Of a DNA stretch of 64,000 nucleotides, positions 1 through 8,264 are shown piece by piece. A model generated the notes under the pieces. It did no database searches and was not told the origin of the DNA. It saw only the letters and a list, made by a program, of their open reading frames with translations. Position 1 is the first letter of the stretch; each line of letters begins with the position of its first letter. A program made the position numbers and the translations under genes. The stretch covers positions 584,501-648,500 of the forward strand of contig NZ_CP106869.1 in NCBI RefSeq assembly GCF_025665335.1, read 5' to 3'. Source of the stretch: Xanthomonas sp. AM6 (GTDB lineage Bacteria; Pseudomonadota; Gammaproteobacteria; Xanthomonadales; Xanthomonadaceae).

Positions 1-1
1 G

Positions 2-826
2 GACTACAAGGCCGAGCACGTCAAGGAGCTGTTCCCGCGGGTGGAGAAGCAGAAGACCCTGGATTCGCTGAAGAACCGCGCCGAGAACGAGAAGGCGGAC
101 CTGCTCGAACTGGCCGACCCGAGCAAGAAGATCGGCAAGCCGAGCGAACAGTCCGGCACGCACCACGACCGGGCCGCGCCGGACAAGTCCCGCAGCAACA
201 GCCCGCATGCGGAGAACGGCGACGGCGTGCTGAAGCGCAACGAGCAGGGCCCTGCGGTGAAGGACCTGCAGGAGAAGCTCTCCAAGCTCGGCTACATGGA
301 CGCGAAGGACGCCGTCGGCACCTACGGTCCGAAGACCGAGGCGGCGGTGGAGAAATTCCAGCAGGACCACCGCCTCAAGGGCGTGGACGGCAAGGCCGGC
401 CCGGAGACGCTCGCCGCCATCGACAAGAACCTGCAGAAGCAGCAGGGCGTGGAACAGCTGCGCCGCGACAATCCGATGTTCGACCAGGCGGTCAAGCAAC
501 TGGAGAAGCAGGGCCCGAACGGCGGCTTCGGCAGCCGCGAGGAGATGCAGCGCGCGGCCGGGCAGGTGGCGTTCGAGGCCAAGCTGAGCGGCATGTCGCG
601 CATCGACGACCTGGTGCACAGCACCGACGGCAAGGGCATGATCGCGGTGGAGCGCAACCCGAACAATCCGCTCGACGTGAACCGCGCCTACGTGGACCGG
701 CAGCAGGCCGCCGCGGTGCCGCTGGAGCAGAGCCAGCAGCAGCTGGCCGCCGAGACCCAGCGCCAGGCGCAGGAGCAGACCCAGGAGCAGCAGCGCACCC
801 AGACGCAGTCGCCGCCGACGCGTTGA
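2..826 (+). CDS. XVIPCD-type T4SS effector, 5' end outside window
   Basis: The reading frame is open from the first bases, so the true start lies upstream. The visible part carries a peptidoglycan_binding_1 domain (from about DGVLKRNEQGPAVKDLQEKL to GPETLAAID, with the typical GTYGPKTEAAVEKFQ core), followed by a C-terminal block with the signature of the Xanthomonas VirD4-interacting domain: SRIDDLVHSTDG, then VDRQQAAAVPLEQSQQQL, and a glutamine-rich end. In this family the C-terminal domain docks substrates on the VirD4 coupling protein of the antibacterial type IV secretion system, and the N-terminal part is the toxin. The toxic domain is not visible here, so its activity (often peptidoglycan or lipid attack) cannot be stated. 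GTG at 41 is a possible but unlikely start. Confidence 0.85.
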   Translation, partial: DYKAEHVKELFPRVEKQKTLDSLKNRAENEKADLLELADPSKKIGKPSEQSGTHHDRAAPDKSRSNSPHAENGDGVLKRNEQGPAVKDLQEKLSKLGYMDAKDAVGTYGPKTEAAVEKFQQDHRLKGVDGKAGPETLAAIDKNLQKQQGVEQLRRDNPMFDQAVKQLEKQGPNGGFGSREEMQRAAGQVAFEAKLSGMSRIDDLVHSTDGKGMIAVERNPNNPLDVNRAYVDRQQAAAVPLEQSQQQLAAETQRQAQEQTQEQQRTQTQSPPTR

Positions 827-1224
827 TCCGTGCCGCAGCGGCTGCCGCCGACAGCGATGTCGACGGCGGCCGCTGCCGGTTCGGTGGAGCGGCGGGCCAG
901 CCGCTGCATGTAGTTCCAACGGTTGATTGGCGTGCGGATGCCGGTCGCTGCATCGACCGGCATGCAGGATGTGCTGGCACCGATCGATACCGCGCTGAAG
1001 TGATCCGGCGCTGCATCGATGTGCATCCTCGCGGTGCTGAAGCAGCCGCGACGTCGAATTTTCGCTGCGTGAGCGAAGCAGGCATGGCGGCGCCCGCCTG
1101 CCGGTGCCGATGTCGAGGCACCTTCCAGCGCAGCGACTCGCCAGTTGGGCGACCTGCCCGACGCGTCCTCTCCAATCCAACGGCGCATGCGGGCCGTCCT
1201 GTCGCGATGGCCTATGCTGCACAG
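827..1224. other. gene-free stretch after the effector
   Basis: About 400 bases separate the effector stop from the dipeptidase start. It includes an imperfect direct repeat built on GCTGCATCGA (about 950 and 1011), in each case followed by a purine-rich GCAGGATG or TGCATCC motif. The long open frames on both strands are GC-driven and show no domain. The dipeptidase promoter should lie here, but I cannot point to convincing -35/-10 boxes. Confidence 0.4.
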
Positions 1225-2004
1225 ATGCCGCACACCGCCGCCGCCACTCCGCATCCCGTGCCGCTTCGTAGCCGCTGGACACCGCCTGCGCGATGGGCCG
1301 CGCGCGCAGTGTTGGGCGCATGCGTCGCCGTCTGGGCGGGCGGCGCGATGGGCGCGGCGGCCAGCCCGGTCCTGTCCCCGGCGACCACACCCGCGCAAGC
1401 CGGGCTGGTGGACGTGCACGCCGTCGCGCCGGAGATCGCGCTGGACATCCGCTATGCCGGCCACGACAACTTCACCGGCCGCCCGGTGCCCGGCTACGAC
1501 GCGCCGAAGTGCTACCTGCTGGCACCGGTCGCGCAGGCGCTGGCGCGGGTGCAGCAGGCGCTGCGCGCCGAGGGCTACCGCCTGCAGGTGTTCGACTGCT
1601 ACCGGCCGCACCGCGCGGTGCGCGCCTTCGTGGCCTGGGCGGGCGACCTCGGCGACCAGATCGCCAAGGCGCGCTACTACCCGCACCTGGACAAGCGCGT
1701 GCTGCTCGGCGACTACATCGCCGAGACCTCCGGCCACAGCCGCGGCGCCACCGTGGACCTGGGCCTGCTCGATTGCCGCAGCGGCCAGTGCGCGCCGCTG
1801 GACATGGGCACCGGCTTCGATTTCTTCGACCCGGCCGCGCATACCGACGCGCCCGGCATCGGTGCCGCTGCGCGCGCGAACCGCCAGCGCCTGCTGCGCG
1901 CGATGGCCGCGCAGGGCTTCGCCAACTATCCGCTGGAATGGTGGCACTACACCTTCCAGCCCGAGCCCAGTCCCGGCACCGCCTACGACGTACCGGTACG
2001 CTAG
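1225..2004 (+). CDS. ddpX: periplasmic D-alanyl-D-alanine dipeptidase (VanX/DdpX type, M15D)
   Basis: Zinc dipeptidase of the VanX/DdpX family, which hydrolyses D-Ala-D-Ala released during peptidoglycan turnover. The 259-residue product keeps the family zinc and catalytic residues with correct spacing: SGHSRGATVD (His171, Asp178) and EWWHY (Glu238, His241). An arginine/alanine-rich N terminus with a hydrophobic stretch before AAASPVLS suggests export to the periplasm, unlike the cytoplasmic VanX of enterococci. ATG at 1207 is an alternative start six codons upstream. No vanH/vanA partners lie nearby, so a role in cell wall recycling rather than glycopeptide resistance is inferred. Confidence 0.88.
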   Translation: MPHTAAATPHPVPLRSRWTPPARWAARAVLGACVAVWAGGAMGAAASPVLSPATTPAQAGLVDVHAVAPEIALDIRYAGHDNFTGRPVPGYDAPKCYLLAPVAQALARVQQALRAEGYRLQVFDCYRPHRAVRAFVAWAGDLGDQIAKARYYPHLDKRVLLGDYIAETSGHSRGATVDLGLLDCRSGQCAPLDMGTGFDFFDPAAHTDAPGIGAAARANRQRLLRAMAAQGFANYPLEWWHYTFQPEPSPGTAYDVPVR

Positions 2005-2034
2005 GCGCTCCGTTTCGCTGCACAGGCCAAGATC

Positions 2035-2232
2035 ATGTCCGGCATGCAACGCTTCATCGACCTGCAGTGCCCATATTGCGGCGAATGGATCGACCTGGCG
2101 CTGGACCCGTCGATCGAGGCGCAGCAGTACGTGGAGGATTGCCAGGTCTGCTGCCGGCCGATGCTGGTGACGGTGCGCTGGGACGAGGACGGTGCGCCGG
2201 TGGTGACGGCGAGTGCCGAGAACGAGGGGTAG
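2035..2232 (+). CDS. CPXCG-motif cysteine-rich protein
   Basis: A 65-residue protein with an N-terminal CPYCG motif and a second CQVCC pair about 25 residues later, the pattern of the small CPXCG cysteine-rich family found widely in Proteobacteria. The four-cysteine arrangement suggests binding of one zinc ion, which is inference. It starts 30 bases after the dipeptidase gene on the same strand and may be co-transcribed. The biochemical role of the family is unknown. Confidence 0.85.
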   Translation: MSGMQRFIDLQCPYCGEWIDLALDPSIEAQQYVEDCQVCCRPMLVTVRWDEDGAPVVTASAENEG

Positions 2233-2570
2233 CGCTTTCGTCTGGGTGATTCGGGAGTGGGGATTGGGATTTGCAAAAGCGGATCGATGAGCCTTTGGCC
2301 TGCCGGCTCCCGATGCTCGCGCTGACTAAGCGGTAGGGCGCTGCAACGGACTGAGCTGCAACCGCTCCTCTATCAGCGCCTCGACCAGATTGCTGATCGC
2401 GATCGCCAGGGCTGAACGAAGCTTGGCAGCGCGGCGCGCGGCATGGCGGCGACGTCGCTCAGCGTCCAATCCGCTTCATCCCGTCGTCTCCGCGCTCCGC
2501 CCAGCACGCATGCGCCCGCACATCGCCAGCAACACCGCCTAGACTGGCGCTTTCCACACGGACGCACCGC
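2233..2570. other. intergenic region with one GGGATT repeat arm
   Basis: Bases 2248-2274 form one arm of the GGGATT-type dispersed repeat seen elsewhere in the window, followed by the usual AAAAGCGG interior start. The rest has no convincing gene. On the minus strand, two frames joined near 2425 would give a plausible protein end containing LRSALAIAISNLVEALIEE, which may be a frameshifted remnant. No upstream domain supports this. Confidence 0.4.
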
Positions 2571-2960
2571 ATGAACCTGCCGCTGCACTTCGGCCTGCTG
2601 GGCTCGCTCGAAGCCGGGCTGATCGCGCTCGTGGTCGGATTCCTGATCTATGCGCTGTGGCACCGCCTGTGCCGCTGGCTGCAATGGTCCGAGGGCCATG
2701 CGCTGGGCTGGTCGTGCCTGATCGCGGTCGCCGCGTCCGCCGGGATCGATTGCTGGAACCTGTTCTACACCGGCATCGTGCGCCTGGAGTCGCCGTTGTA
2801 CGCGCGGCTGGCGCTGGCCAGCATCCACGATCCGAACGAACTGGGCACGCGCGTGGTGCTGGAAGTGTCCGGCGCGCTCGCGGGCGTGGCCGCGGCATGG
2901 GTCGCGTTCAGTTCGCGTTCAAACGAAGATTCCGGCGACAGCGGCCCCGAATCCGCGTGA
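2571..2960 (+). CDS. small conserved membrane protein
   Basis: A 129-residue protein of unknown function. It shows three likely membrane segments: AGLIALVVGFLIYALW near residue 15, a second around GWSCLIAVAASAGIDCW (residue 47), and a third around VSGALAGVAAAWVAF near residue 100. The tail is acidic and hydrophilic. ATG at 2571 begins the hydrophobic N terminus directly. No domain name can be attached. Confidence 0.65.
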   Translation: MNLPLHFGLLGSLEAGLIALVVGFLIYALWHRLCRWLQWSEGHALGWSCLIAVAASAGIDCWNLFYTGIVRLESPLYARLALASIHDPNELGTRVVLEVSGALAGVAAAWVAFSSRSNEDSGDSGPESA

Positions 2961-3185
2961 AAAACACGGTTTTTTTCCAACCGCCAAACATCTCGAACGC
3001 GCGGCTTACTCCTCGCTCACCCGGCACTAACCAAGGCGGTAACGGGTGTTTGCCACGCGGTGGTTAACGAAGCGTTTGCCGGGGTTTTTCGTACTGGAAT
3101 GGATTCAGCCTGGCACCGGCACGGTGTGGCCATGCACCGGATTCGACCGGGCATGCCACAACCGAGAGAGCACAGGAGACCACCC

Positions 3186-3542
3186 ATGAACATTCGCAAC
3201 CGCACCCCGCTGATCGGTACCGCCGCCATCCTCGCCGCCGCACTGGCCCTGCCGGCCTTCGCCCAGGACGCGCAGAGCGATGCCGCCGCCCAGGCGCCGG
3301 CCACCAACGCGAGCGCGACCGGCCAGCCCGCACAGTCCAGCGCCTCGGGCGGCGGCCAGACCTGGGCGGACGTCGATACCGACAGCGATGGCGCCATCAG
3401 CAAGCAGGAGGCGCAGGTCAACGCAGGTCTCAGCCAGATCTTTTCGCAGGCCGACGCGGACCACAACGACAAGCTGACGCCGGACGAATACAAGGCCTAC
3501 GTGGCCAAGCAGCAGGGCGGCGCCGGCAGCAACGGCAAGTAA
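3186..3542 (+). CDS. secreted EF-hand protein
   Basis: 118 residues. A signal peptide (NRTPLIGTAAILAAALALPAFA, cut before QDAQ) is followed by an Ala/Ser/Thr linker and two calcium-binding EF-hand loops, DTDSDGAISKQE and DADHNDKLTPDE, both with acidic residues at positions 1, 3, 5 and 12. ATG at 3186 is preceded by AGGAGA at the right distance and starts the signal peptide, so the longer open frame upstream is ignored. It probably binds Ca2+ in the periplasm. A second EF-hand gene follows 250 bases downstream, but the two proteins differ in sequence outside the EF loops. Confidence 0.85.
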   Translation: MNIRNRTPLIGTAAILAAALALPAFAQDAQSDAAAQAPATNASATGQPAQSSASGGGQTWADVDTDSDGAISKQEAQVNAGLSQIFSQADADHNDKLTPDEYKAYVAKQQGGAGSNGK

Positions 3543-3572
3543 CGCAGGCGTCGGAACCGTGAAGCGCCAAGG

Positions 3573-3602
3573 CGGGATGCGCGCAGACGAGCGCGCATCC
3601 CG
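3573..3602 (+). terminator. 12-bp perfect hairpin after EF-hand gene
   Basis: CGGGATGCGCGC at 3573-3584 pairs perfectly with 3591-3602 around a 6-base loop (AGACGA), 30 bases after the stop codon. There is no clear U-run, so this may be a Rho-assisted or RNA-stabilising end rather than a classic intrinsic terminator. Confidence 0.55.
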
Positions 3603-3680
3603 GCCTGGCCGATGACTGCAGGCGACTGCGGTCGTCGCGCCGATTCGAACGAGGCGCATGCGTGAGCCACATGCGCGAGG

Positions 3681-3704
3681 AAGGGCGGCCCTGGGGCCGC
3701 CCTT
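3681..3704 (+). terminator. 10-bp hairpin, possible terminator
   Basis: AAGGGCGGCC at 3681-3690 pairs with 3695-3704 across a 4-base loop. It is followed by TCTGCTG and has A residues before it, so it could act weakly in either direction between the two EF-hand genes. Confidence 0.45.
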
Positions 3705-3792
3705 CTGCTGTATGTCCTTGCCAGAAACGAGCGCGCGATCGTCCGCCGCGCACACGGTGTAGGGTAGCGGTCCGCCGACCGAGGAGGCCGCC

Positions 3793-4206
3793 ATGGCCCT
3801 TTTCCGCCGTTCGCTGCGCCTGTGCCTGGCGCCGCTGTTGACCAGCCTCGCCGCGGTTGGCGTGGCCGCGCCGCAGCAGGAACCCGCCGCGCCCGCGTTG
3901 CCGTTGCCCGTGCCGATGCCCGCGCCCGATCCATCGGAGGCTCCGCTGCCGCCATTGCCGGCGCCGCCGGCGTCGACCTTGCCGGTGCCGGCCGCGCCCG
4001 CCAGCGATGCCGGCGCCGTGGCCGGCGCGCGCAGTTTCGCCGCGCTGGACCTGGACCGCGACGGCCGCATCGGCCGCGCCGAGGCCGCGGCGGACCCGGT
4101 CCTGCGCGAAACCTTCGACACGTTCGATGCCGATGCCGATGGCGCGTTGTCGCGCGAGGAGTACGCGCACTACCAACCCGGCCCTGGCGACCCTGCGGCG
4201 CAATGA
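3793..4206 (+). CDS. proline-rich secreted EF-hand protein
   Basis: 137 residues. A signal peptide (LCLAPLLTSLAAVGVAA) is followed by a long Pro/Ala linker (about residues 28-70), probably an extended spacer, then two EF-hand loops: DLDRDGRIGRAE, and DADADGALSREE near the C terminus. All key acidic positions are present. GGAGG sits just upstream of the ATG at 3793. Likely a periplasmic or surface calcium-binding protein. It ends 22 bases before the HAD hydrolase start and could be co-transcribed with it. Confidence 0.8.
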   Translation: MALFRRSLRLCLAPLLTSLAAVGVAAPQQEPAAPALPLPVPMPAPDPSEAPLPPLPAPPASTLPVPAAPASDAGAVAGARSFAALDLDRDGRIGRAEAAADPVLRETFDTFDADADGALSREEYAHYQPGPGDPAAQ

Positions 4207-4228
4207 GCGCCGCTGCTATGCTTGTGTA

Positions 4229-4996
4229 ATGCCTACGCCTACCGCCCTGCGCTCCTCCGCCATCGCCCTGGTCGGCTTCGACGGCGACGACACCTTGTGG
4301 AAAAGCGAGGACTACTATCGCGACGCCGAAGCCGCGTTCGAAGCCATCCTCGGCCAGTACCTGGACCTGCGCGACGCCGGCACGTTGCAGCATCTGCTGG
4401 CGGTGGAGCGGCGCAACCTGAAGGTGTTCGGCTACGGCGCCAAGGGCATGACCCTGTCGATGATCGAGGCGGCGATCGAGCTGACCGAAGCGCGCATCTC
4501 CGCGCGCGATGTGCAGCGCATCGTCGAGATCGGCCGCGCCACGCTGCAGCATCCGGTGGAGGTGATCGCCGGCGTGCGCGAGGCGGTGGCCGCGATCGCC
4601 GCCGACTTCGAGGTGGTGCTGATCACCAAGGGCGATCTGTTCCACCAGGAGGCGAAGATCGAACAGTCCGGGCTCGGCGCGCTGTTCCCGCGCATCGAGA
4701 TCGTCTCGGAGAAGGATCCGAAGACCTACGCCAAGGTGCTGGCCGAATTCGGCATCGGCGCCGAGCGCTTCGTGATGATCGGCAACTCGCTGCGCTCGGA
4801 CGTGGAGCCGGTGATCGCGCTCGGCGGCTGGGGCATCCACACGCCCTATGCCACCACCTGGGCGCACGAGGCCGAGCATGGGCTGTCCGCCGACGAGCCG
4901 CGCCTGCGCGAGGTGGCGATGGCCGCGGACTGGCCGCAGGCGGTGGCCGAACTGAACCGGCATGCGGCGGCGCAGCGAGGCTTGCCGCAGGCGTGA
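4229..4996 (+). CDS. HAD-family hydrolase
   Basis: 255 residues of the haloacid dehalogenase superfamily. Motif I is FDGDDTLW, motif II is VVLITKGD, motif III lysine lies in SEKDPKTYAKVL, and motif IV is MIGNSLRSDVEP. A helical cap between motifs I and II (about residues 30-110) fits subfamily I phosphatases acting on small phosphorylated metabolites. The substrate is not predictable. The open frame extends far upstream, but only the ATG at 4229 gives the family N terminus. Confidence 0.85.
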   Translation: MPTPTALRSSAIALVGFDGDDTLWKSEDYYRDAEAAFEAILGQYLDLRDAGTLQHLLAVERRNLKVFGYGAKGMTLSMIEAAIELTEARISARDVQRIVEIGRATLQHPVEVIAGVREAVAAIAADFEVVLITKGDLFHQEAKIEQSGLGALFPRIEIVSEKDPKTYAKVLAEFGIGAERFVMIGNSLRSDVEPVIALGGWGIHTPYATTWAHEAEHGLSADEPRLREVAMAADWPQAVAELNRHAAAQRGLPQA

Positions 4997-5601
4997 AGGC
5001 GCTCACCGCAGCCGTCCCGGCAGCGGATCGCTGCCGAGCGCGCTGCGTCGTCGACTCAGCGGCGCGGTGGGTTGTCGGCACTCGCTTGCGGCAGCGCCGG
5101 CTGGCGCAGTCGGCAGGTAGCGCAAAAAGCAGGTGACTCGCGCGGTATCGGATGCCGCGCCTTGGGCTGTGGCGGTGGCCTGCGCCGCTCGTCGAGCAGG
5201 GTGTCGCTGGGTCGCCACCCGCCGTGATACCGCCCGAACGGTTGGCCATCAGGCTCAGGAAATCGGGCCGGCTTCTCGACCGCCGGTCCAGTCCGTTTTC
5301 GTCGTAACGGCCGTCGGCGCCGATCCTCCATCCAGGGAGATCTTGCGCCGAGCGCACGCCAGGCGTTCCGCCAGAGCGGCGGGCACGGCGACTTCCATGG
5401 CGACTTCGACCCTGGCAGCGGCGTCGGACCGTCAGCTCCGATTCCTTCTCGCCGTAGTGGCCCACATCGTCGGCGCCGATCTTCCATTCAATGCGCATGG
5501 GCTGGGCGGCGGCCACGCGCTGCACCAGATTGACGGATGTGGCGGCCTCATGACGACCGCGAGCCCCTGACAGCGCTGCCGGCATCCGGCAGAATCGGCG
5601 C
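4997..5601. other. gene-free stretch with imperfect direct repeat, possible gene remnant
   Basis: About 600 bases with no convincing gene on either strand. Two imperfect copies of a segment occur at about 5297-5334 and 5445-5489; both contain GTCGGCGCCGAT (5313-5324 and 5469-5480) followed by CTCCATCC or TTCCATTC. Read on the minus strand they give related peptides, WRIGADGRYDENG and WKIGADDVGHYGEKES, suggesting decayed coding repeats. No start, ribosome site or domain is left. Confidence 0.35.
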
Positions 5602-6144
5602 ATGCTCCTGCGCCTGCGCTCCGCCTGTCTGATCCTGCCGCTGGCGCTGTGCGTGGCGGGCATGGCCATGGCCCAGGACGCGCCGGCGCCGGCCGCCGCC
5701 GCCGCGAATGCCGACGCGCCCGGCAGCGGCGACGCCTGGATCGACCGGCAGTTGCTGGACATCGACCGCTACGCCGCGCGCTACCCGGACAGCTTCCTCG
5801 ACGAGGTGGCGCGCTACGCGCAGCTGCCGCGCGGTTACGCCGAGGCGCTGCTGCGCGAACGCCGCTGGCCGCCGCGCGACATCTACTTCGCCTGCTTCCT
5901 GGCCAAGGCCGCGGGGCTGCCGTACCGCGACGTGGTGCGCGCGCGCGCGGCGGCTGGCCCGGCGGCGAGCTGGGCCGACGTGGCGAACGCGCTGCAGGTC
6001 GAACCGGGCTCGCTGACCTACCGCGCGCTGCGCCACGCCATCGTCGCCAGCTACGACCATTGGGATCGCCCGATCGTGCTGGACGCGCTGCTGCGCCGCC
6101 AACTCGGCGACCGCGCGCAGCGCGACCAGGCGGCGGCGCAGTAG
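5602..6144 (+). CDS. exported protein of unknown function
   Basis: 180 residues. A signal peptide (SACLILPLALCVAGMAMA) is followed by an Ala-rich linker and a mature part rich in Arg, Tyr and Ala (for example DIDRYAARYPDSFLDEVARY). No known domain is recognised; the mature region looks mainly helical. The gene is monocistronic, with gene-free stretches on both sides. Confidence 0.65.
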   Translation: MLLRLRSACLILPLALCVAGMAMAQDAPAPAAAAANADAPGSGDAWIDRQLLDIDRYAARYPDSFLDEVARYAQLPRGYAEALLRERRWPPRDIYFACFLAKAAGLPYRDVVRARAAAGPAASWADVANALQVEPGSLTYRALRHAIVASYDHWDRPIVLDALLRRQLGDRAQRDQAAAQ

Positions 6145-6831
6145 GTGGCGACGCCGCGAGGAACTCCTGGCGGGGCGTAAGTGACGCGGCGGCTGCCTGG
6201 ATGCTGGCCGCGCCGGCACTCCAGCGAAGTCCCTGTGGTCCCTATGGTCCCTGTGGGAGCGACTTCAGTCGCGACGAGCGAACACCGAAGCCACAGGTTC
6301 CCATGCCATTCGGGACCGTCGGCCCGGCCCAGGTATGTGCCGAGTTCACCGCGTCGCGACTGAAGTCGCTCCCACAGGGGCTGCGGCCGGTCCGTGAGCG
6401 GCAATGGCCGAGCGGCCACCACTGTGCTTGCTCCGATACCGTCCCGGATCGACTTCCGATCCAGCATCTCGCGTTACTTGCGCATCCAGCCTGCGCCGCG
6501 TTCGGTCTTGGAAGTCACTCCCCCAGGGGCGTTGCGGCCAGTGTGTGCCGAGTTCGCCGCGTTGCAGCTAGGTCGCTCCCACAGGGCTGCGGTCAGTCTG
6601 GCAAGTGGTATGGCCGCTGCCAGACTGCCGTTCCCGCTCCGATACCGCCCCGTGGCCCAATTTCCGATCCAGTACCTCGCCTGGGCTTCCGCAGCGGGCG
6701 TGCCGCACTCCGTCCAGGATGCTGGCCAACATGCTGCAATCCCCGCACGACTGGCCGCGCCGCCGCCGCGGCGCGAGAATAGGCGTTCTGCCGGACCTGT
6801 CGCCCGGCGCCACCCCGCTCCGGACCGCCCG
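6145..6831. repeat. gene-free region with REP-like palindromes and a ~150-base direct duplication
   Basis: The stretch has no gene of its own. It holds a perfect 24-base inverted pair at 6252-6275 and 6353-6376 built on GGGAGCGACTTCAGTCGCGAC. A segment starting GTGCCGAGTTC near 6339 is repeated about 207 bases later from about 6546, including a degraded REP arm and a shared CTCCGATACCG block, so roughly 150 bases are duplicated with divergence. The open frame that crosses it in phase with the next gene is an accident of GC content. Confidence 0.8.
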
Positions 6832-8193
6832 ATGACCACTGCCTTCGTTTCGCCCGATGCCATCCGCAGCCTGTTCGCGCAGGCCATGTCCGACATGTAC
6901 CGCACCGAGGTGCCGCTGTACGGCACGCTGATGGAGCTGGTGGCGCAGGTCAACGCGGCGACATTGGCGGCCGATCCGGCGCTGGACGCGCAGCTGCAGC
7001 GCAACGACGAGCGCGCGCGGCTGGATCAGGAACGGCATGGCGCGATCCGTGTCGGCAGCGCCGCGGAGCTGGCCACGCTGCGCCGGCTGTTCGCGGTGAT
7101 GGGCATGCATCCGGTCGGCTACTACGACCTGTCGGTGGCCGGCGTGCCGGTGCATTCCACCGCGTTCCGTCCGCTCGACGCGGCGGCGCTGGCGCGCAAT
7201 CCGTTCCGGGTGTTCACCTCGCTGCTGCGGCTGGAGCTGATCGAGGATCCGGCGCTGCGCGCGCAGGCGGCGCAGATCCTGGCGCAGCGGCGCATCTTCA
7301 CCGATGGCGTGCTGCAGCTGATCGAGCGCTGCGAACGCGACGGCGGCCTGGGCGAGGCCGATGCGCAGCGCTTCGTCGCCGAGGCGCTGGAGACCTTCCG
7401 CTGGCACGGCGATGCGACCGTGCCGCTGCCGACCTATCGCGCGCTGAGCGACGCGCACAAGCTGATCGCCGACGTGGTCAGTTTCCACGGCCCGCACATC
7501 AACCACCTGACCCCGCGCACGCTGGACATCGATGCGGCGCAGGCGGAGATGCTGCGCCGGGGCATCGACGCCAAGGCGGTGATCGAAGGCCCGCCGCGCC
7601 GGCGCTGCCCGATCCTGCTGCGCCAGACCAGCTTCAAGGCGTTGGAGGAAACCGTGCGCTTCCCGGCCGGCGACGGCGCCGCCGAGGCCGGCACCCACAC
7701 CGCGCGCTTCGGCGAGATCGAACAGCGCGGGCTGGCTCTGACCGCGAAGGGCCGCGCGCTGTACGACGCGTTGCTGGAGCGCGCACGCGCCGCCGAGGGC
7801 AGTGCCGGCGGCGACTACGAGGCGCGCCTGCAGGCCGCGTTCGCCGATTTCCCTGACGACTACGCCACGCTGCGCCGCGAAGGCCTGGGCTATTTCCGCT
7901 ACGCGCTGACCGACGCCGGCCGCGCCGCCGGCGCCGCGGCAGTGGCCGGCAAGCCCGCCGAAGCGCTGATCGCCGATGGCCTGGCCAGCGCCGACCCGAT
8001 CGTCTACGAGGATTTCCTGCCGGTCAGCGCCGCCGGCATCTTCCAGTCCAACCTCGGCGGCGGCGAGCAACGCGCCTATGCCGCGCACGCCAACCGCGCC
8101 GCGTTCGAGCAGGCCCTGGGCGCGCCGGTGCACGACGAGTTCGCGATCTACGCCGGCATCGAACGCGCCTCGCTGGAAGCCCTGCAGGGCTGA
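6832..8193 (+). CDS. hglS: 2-oxoadipate dioxygenase/decarboxylase-like protein (HglS/YdcJ, DUF1338)
   Basis: 453 residues of the DUF1338 (YdcJ/HglS) family, Fe(II) enzymes of the VOC fold. The characterised Pseudomonas member converts 2-oxoadipate to D-2-hydroxyglutarate in lysine catabolism. Likely metal ligands are His108 in GVPVHSTAFRP, a histidine in FHGPHINHLTPR (218-229), and a downstream glutamate, perhaps in RFGEIEQRG. The open frame runs about 440 bases further upstream through the repeat region, but ATG at 6832 fits the family N terminus. No other lysine-catabolism gene is near, so the substrate rests on family alone. Confidence 0.85.
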   Translation: MTTAFVSPDAIRSLFAQAMSDMYRTEVPLYGTLMELVAQVNAATLAADPALDAQLQRNDERARLDQERHGAIRVGSAAELATLRRLFAVMGMHPVGYYDLSVAGVPVHSTAFRPLDAAALARNPFRVFTSLLRLELIEDPALRAQAAQILAQRRIFTDGVLQLIERCERDGGLGEADAQRFVAEALETFRWHGDATVPLPTYRALSDAHKLIADVVSFHGPHINHLTPRTLDIDAAQAEMLRRGIDAKAVIEGPPRRRCPILLRQTSFKALEETVRFPAGDGAAEAGTHTARFGEIEQRGLALTAKGRALYDALLERARAAEGSAGGDYEARLQAAFADFPDDYATLRREGLGYFRYALTDAGRAAGAAAVAGKPAEALIADGLASADPIVYEDFLPVSAAGIFQSNLGGGEQRAYAAHANRAAFEQALGAPVHDEFAIYAGIERASLEALQG

Positions 8194-8203
8194 GGTGCTT
8201 GAG

Positions 8204-8226
8204 CCCCTCTTCCCTCGGGAGAGGGG
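8204..8226. terminator. CCCCTCTTCCC/GGGAGAGGGG hairpin between convergent genes
   Basis: CCCCTCT and AGAGGGG pair around a short CCC/GGG inner stem with one bulged T, in the 71-base gap between two convergent genes. It is followed by GGGTGGGTGAGGGT, an arrangement I recall as a dispersed element in xanthomonads. It could end transcription from both sides. Confidence 0.5.
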
Positions 8227-8264
8227 GGTGGGTGAGGGTACGGCGCTGATCCCTCGCGGCCCGG

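Noticed and set aside
1225..2004. Vancomycin-resistance cluster (VanX) with the distant VanW gene
   Set aside because: The two genes are 37 kb apart, lack vanH/vanA, and both occur as lone genes in other Gram-negatives.
5133..5570. 145-codon plus frame
   Set aside because: No ribosome site, no domain, low-quality composition; the region looks eroded.
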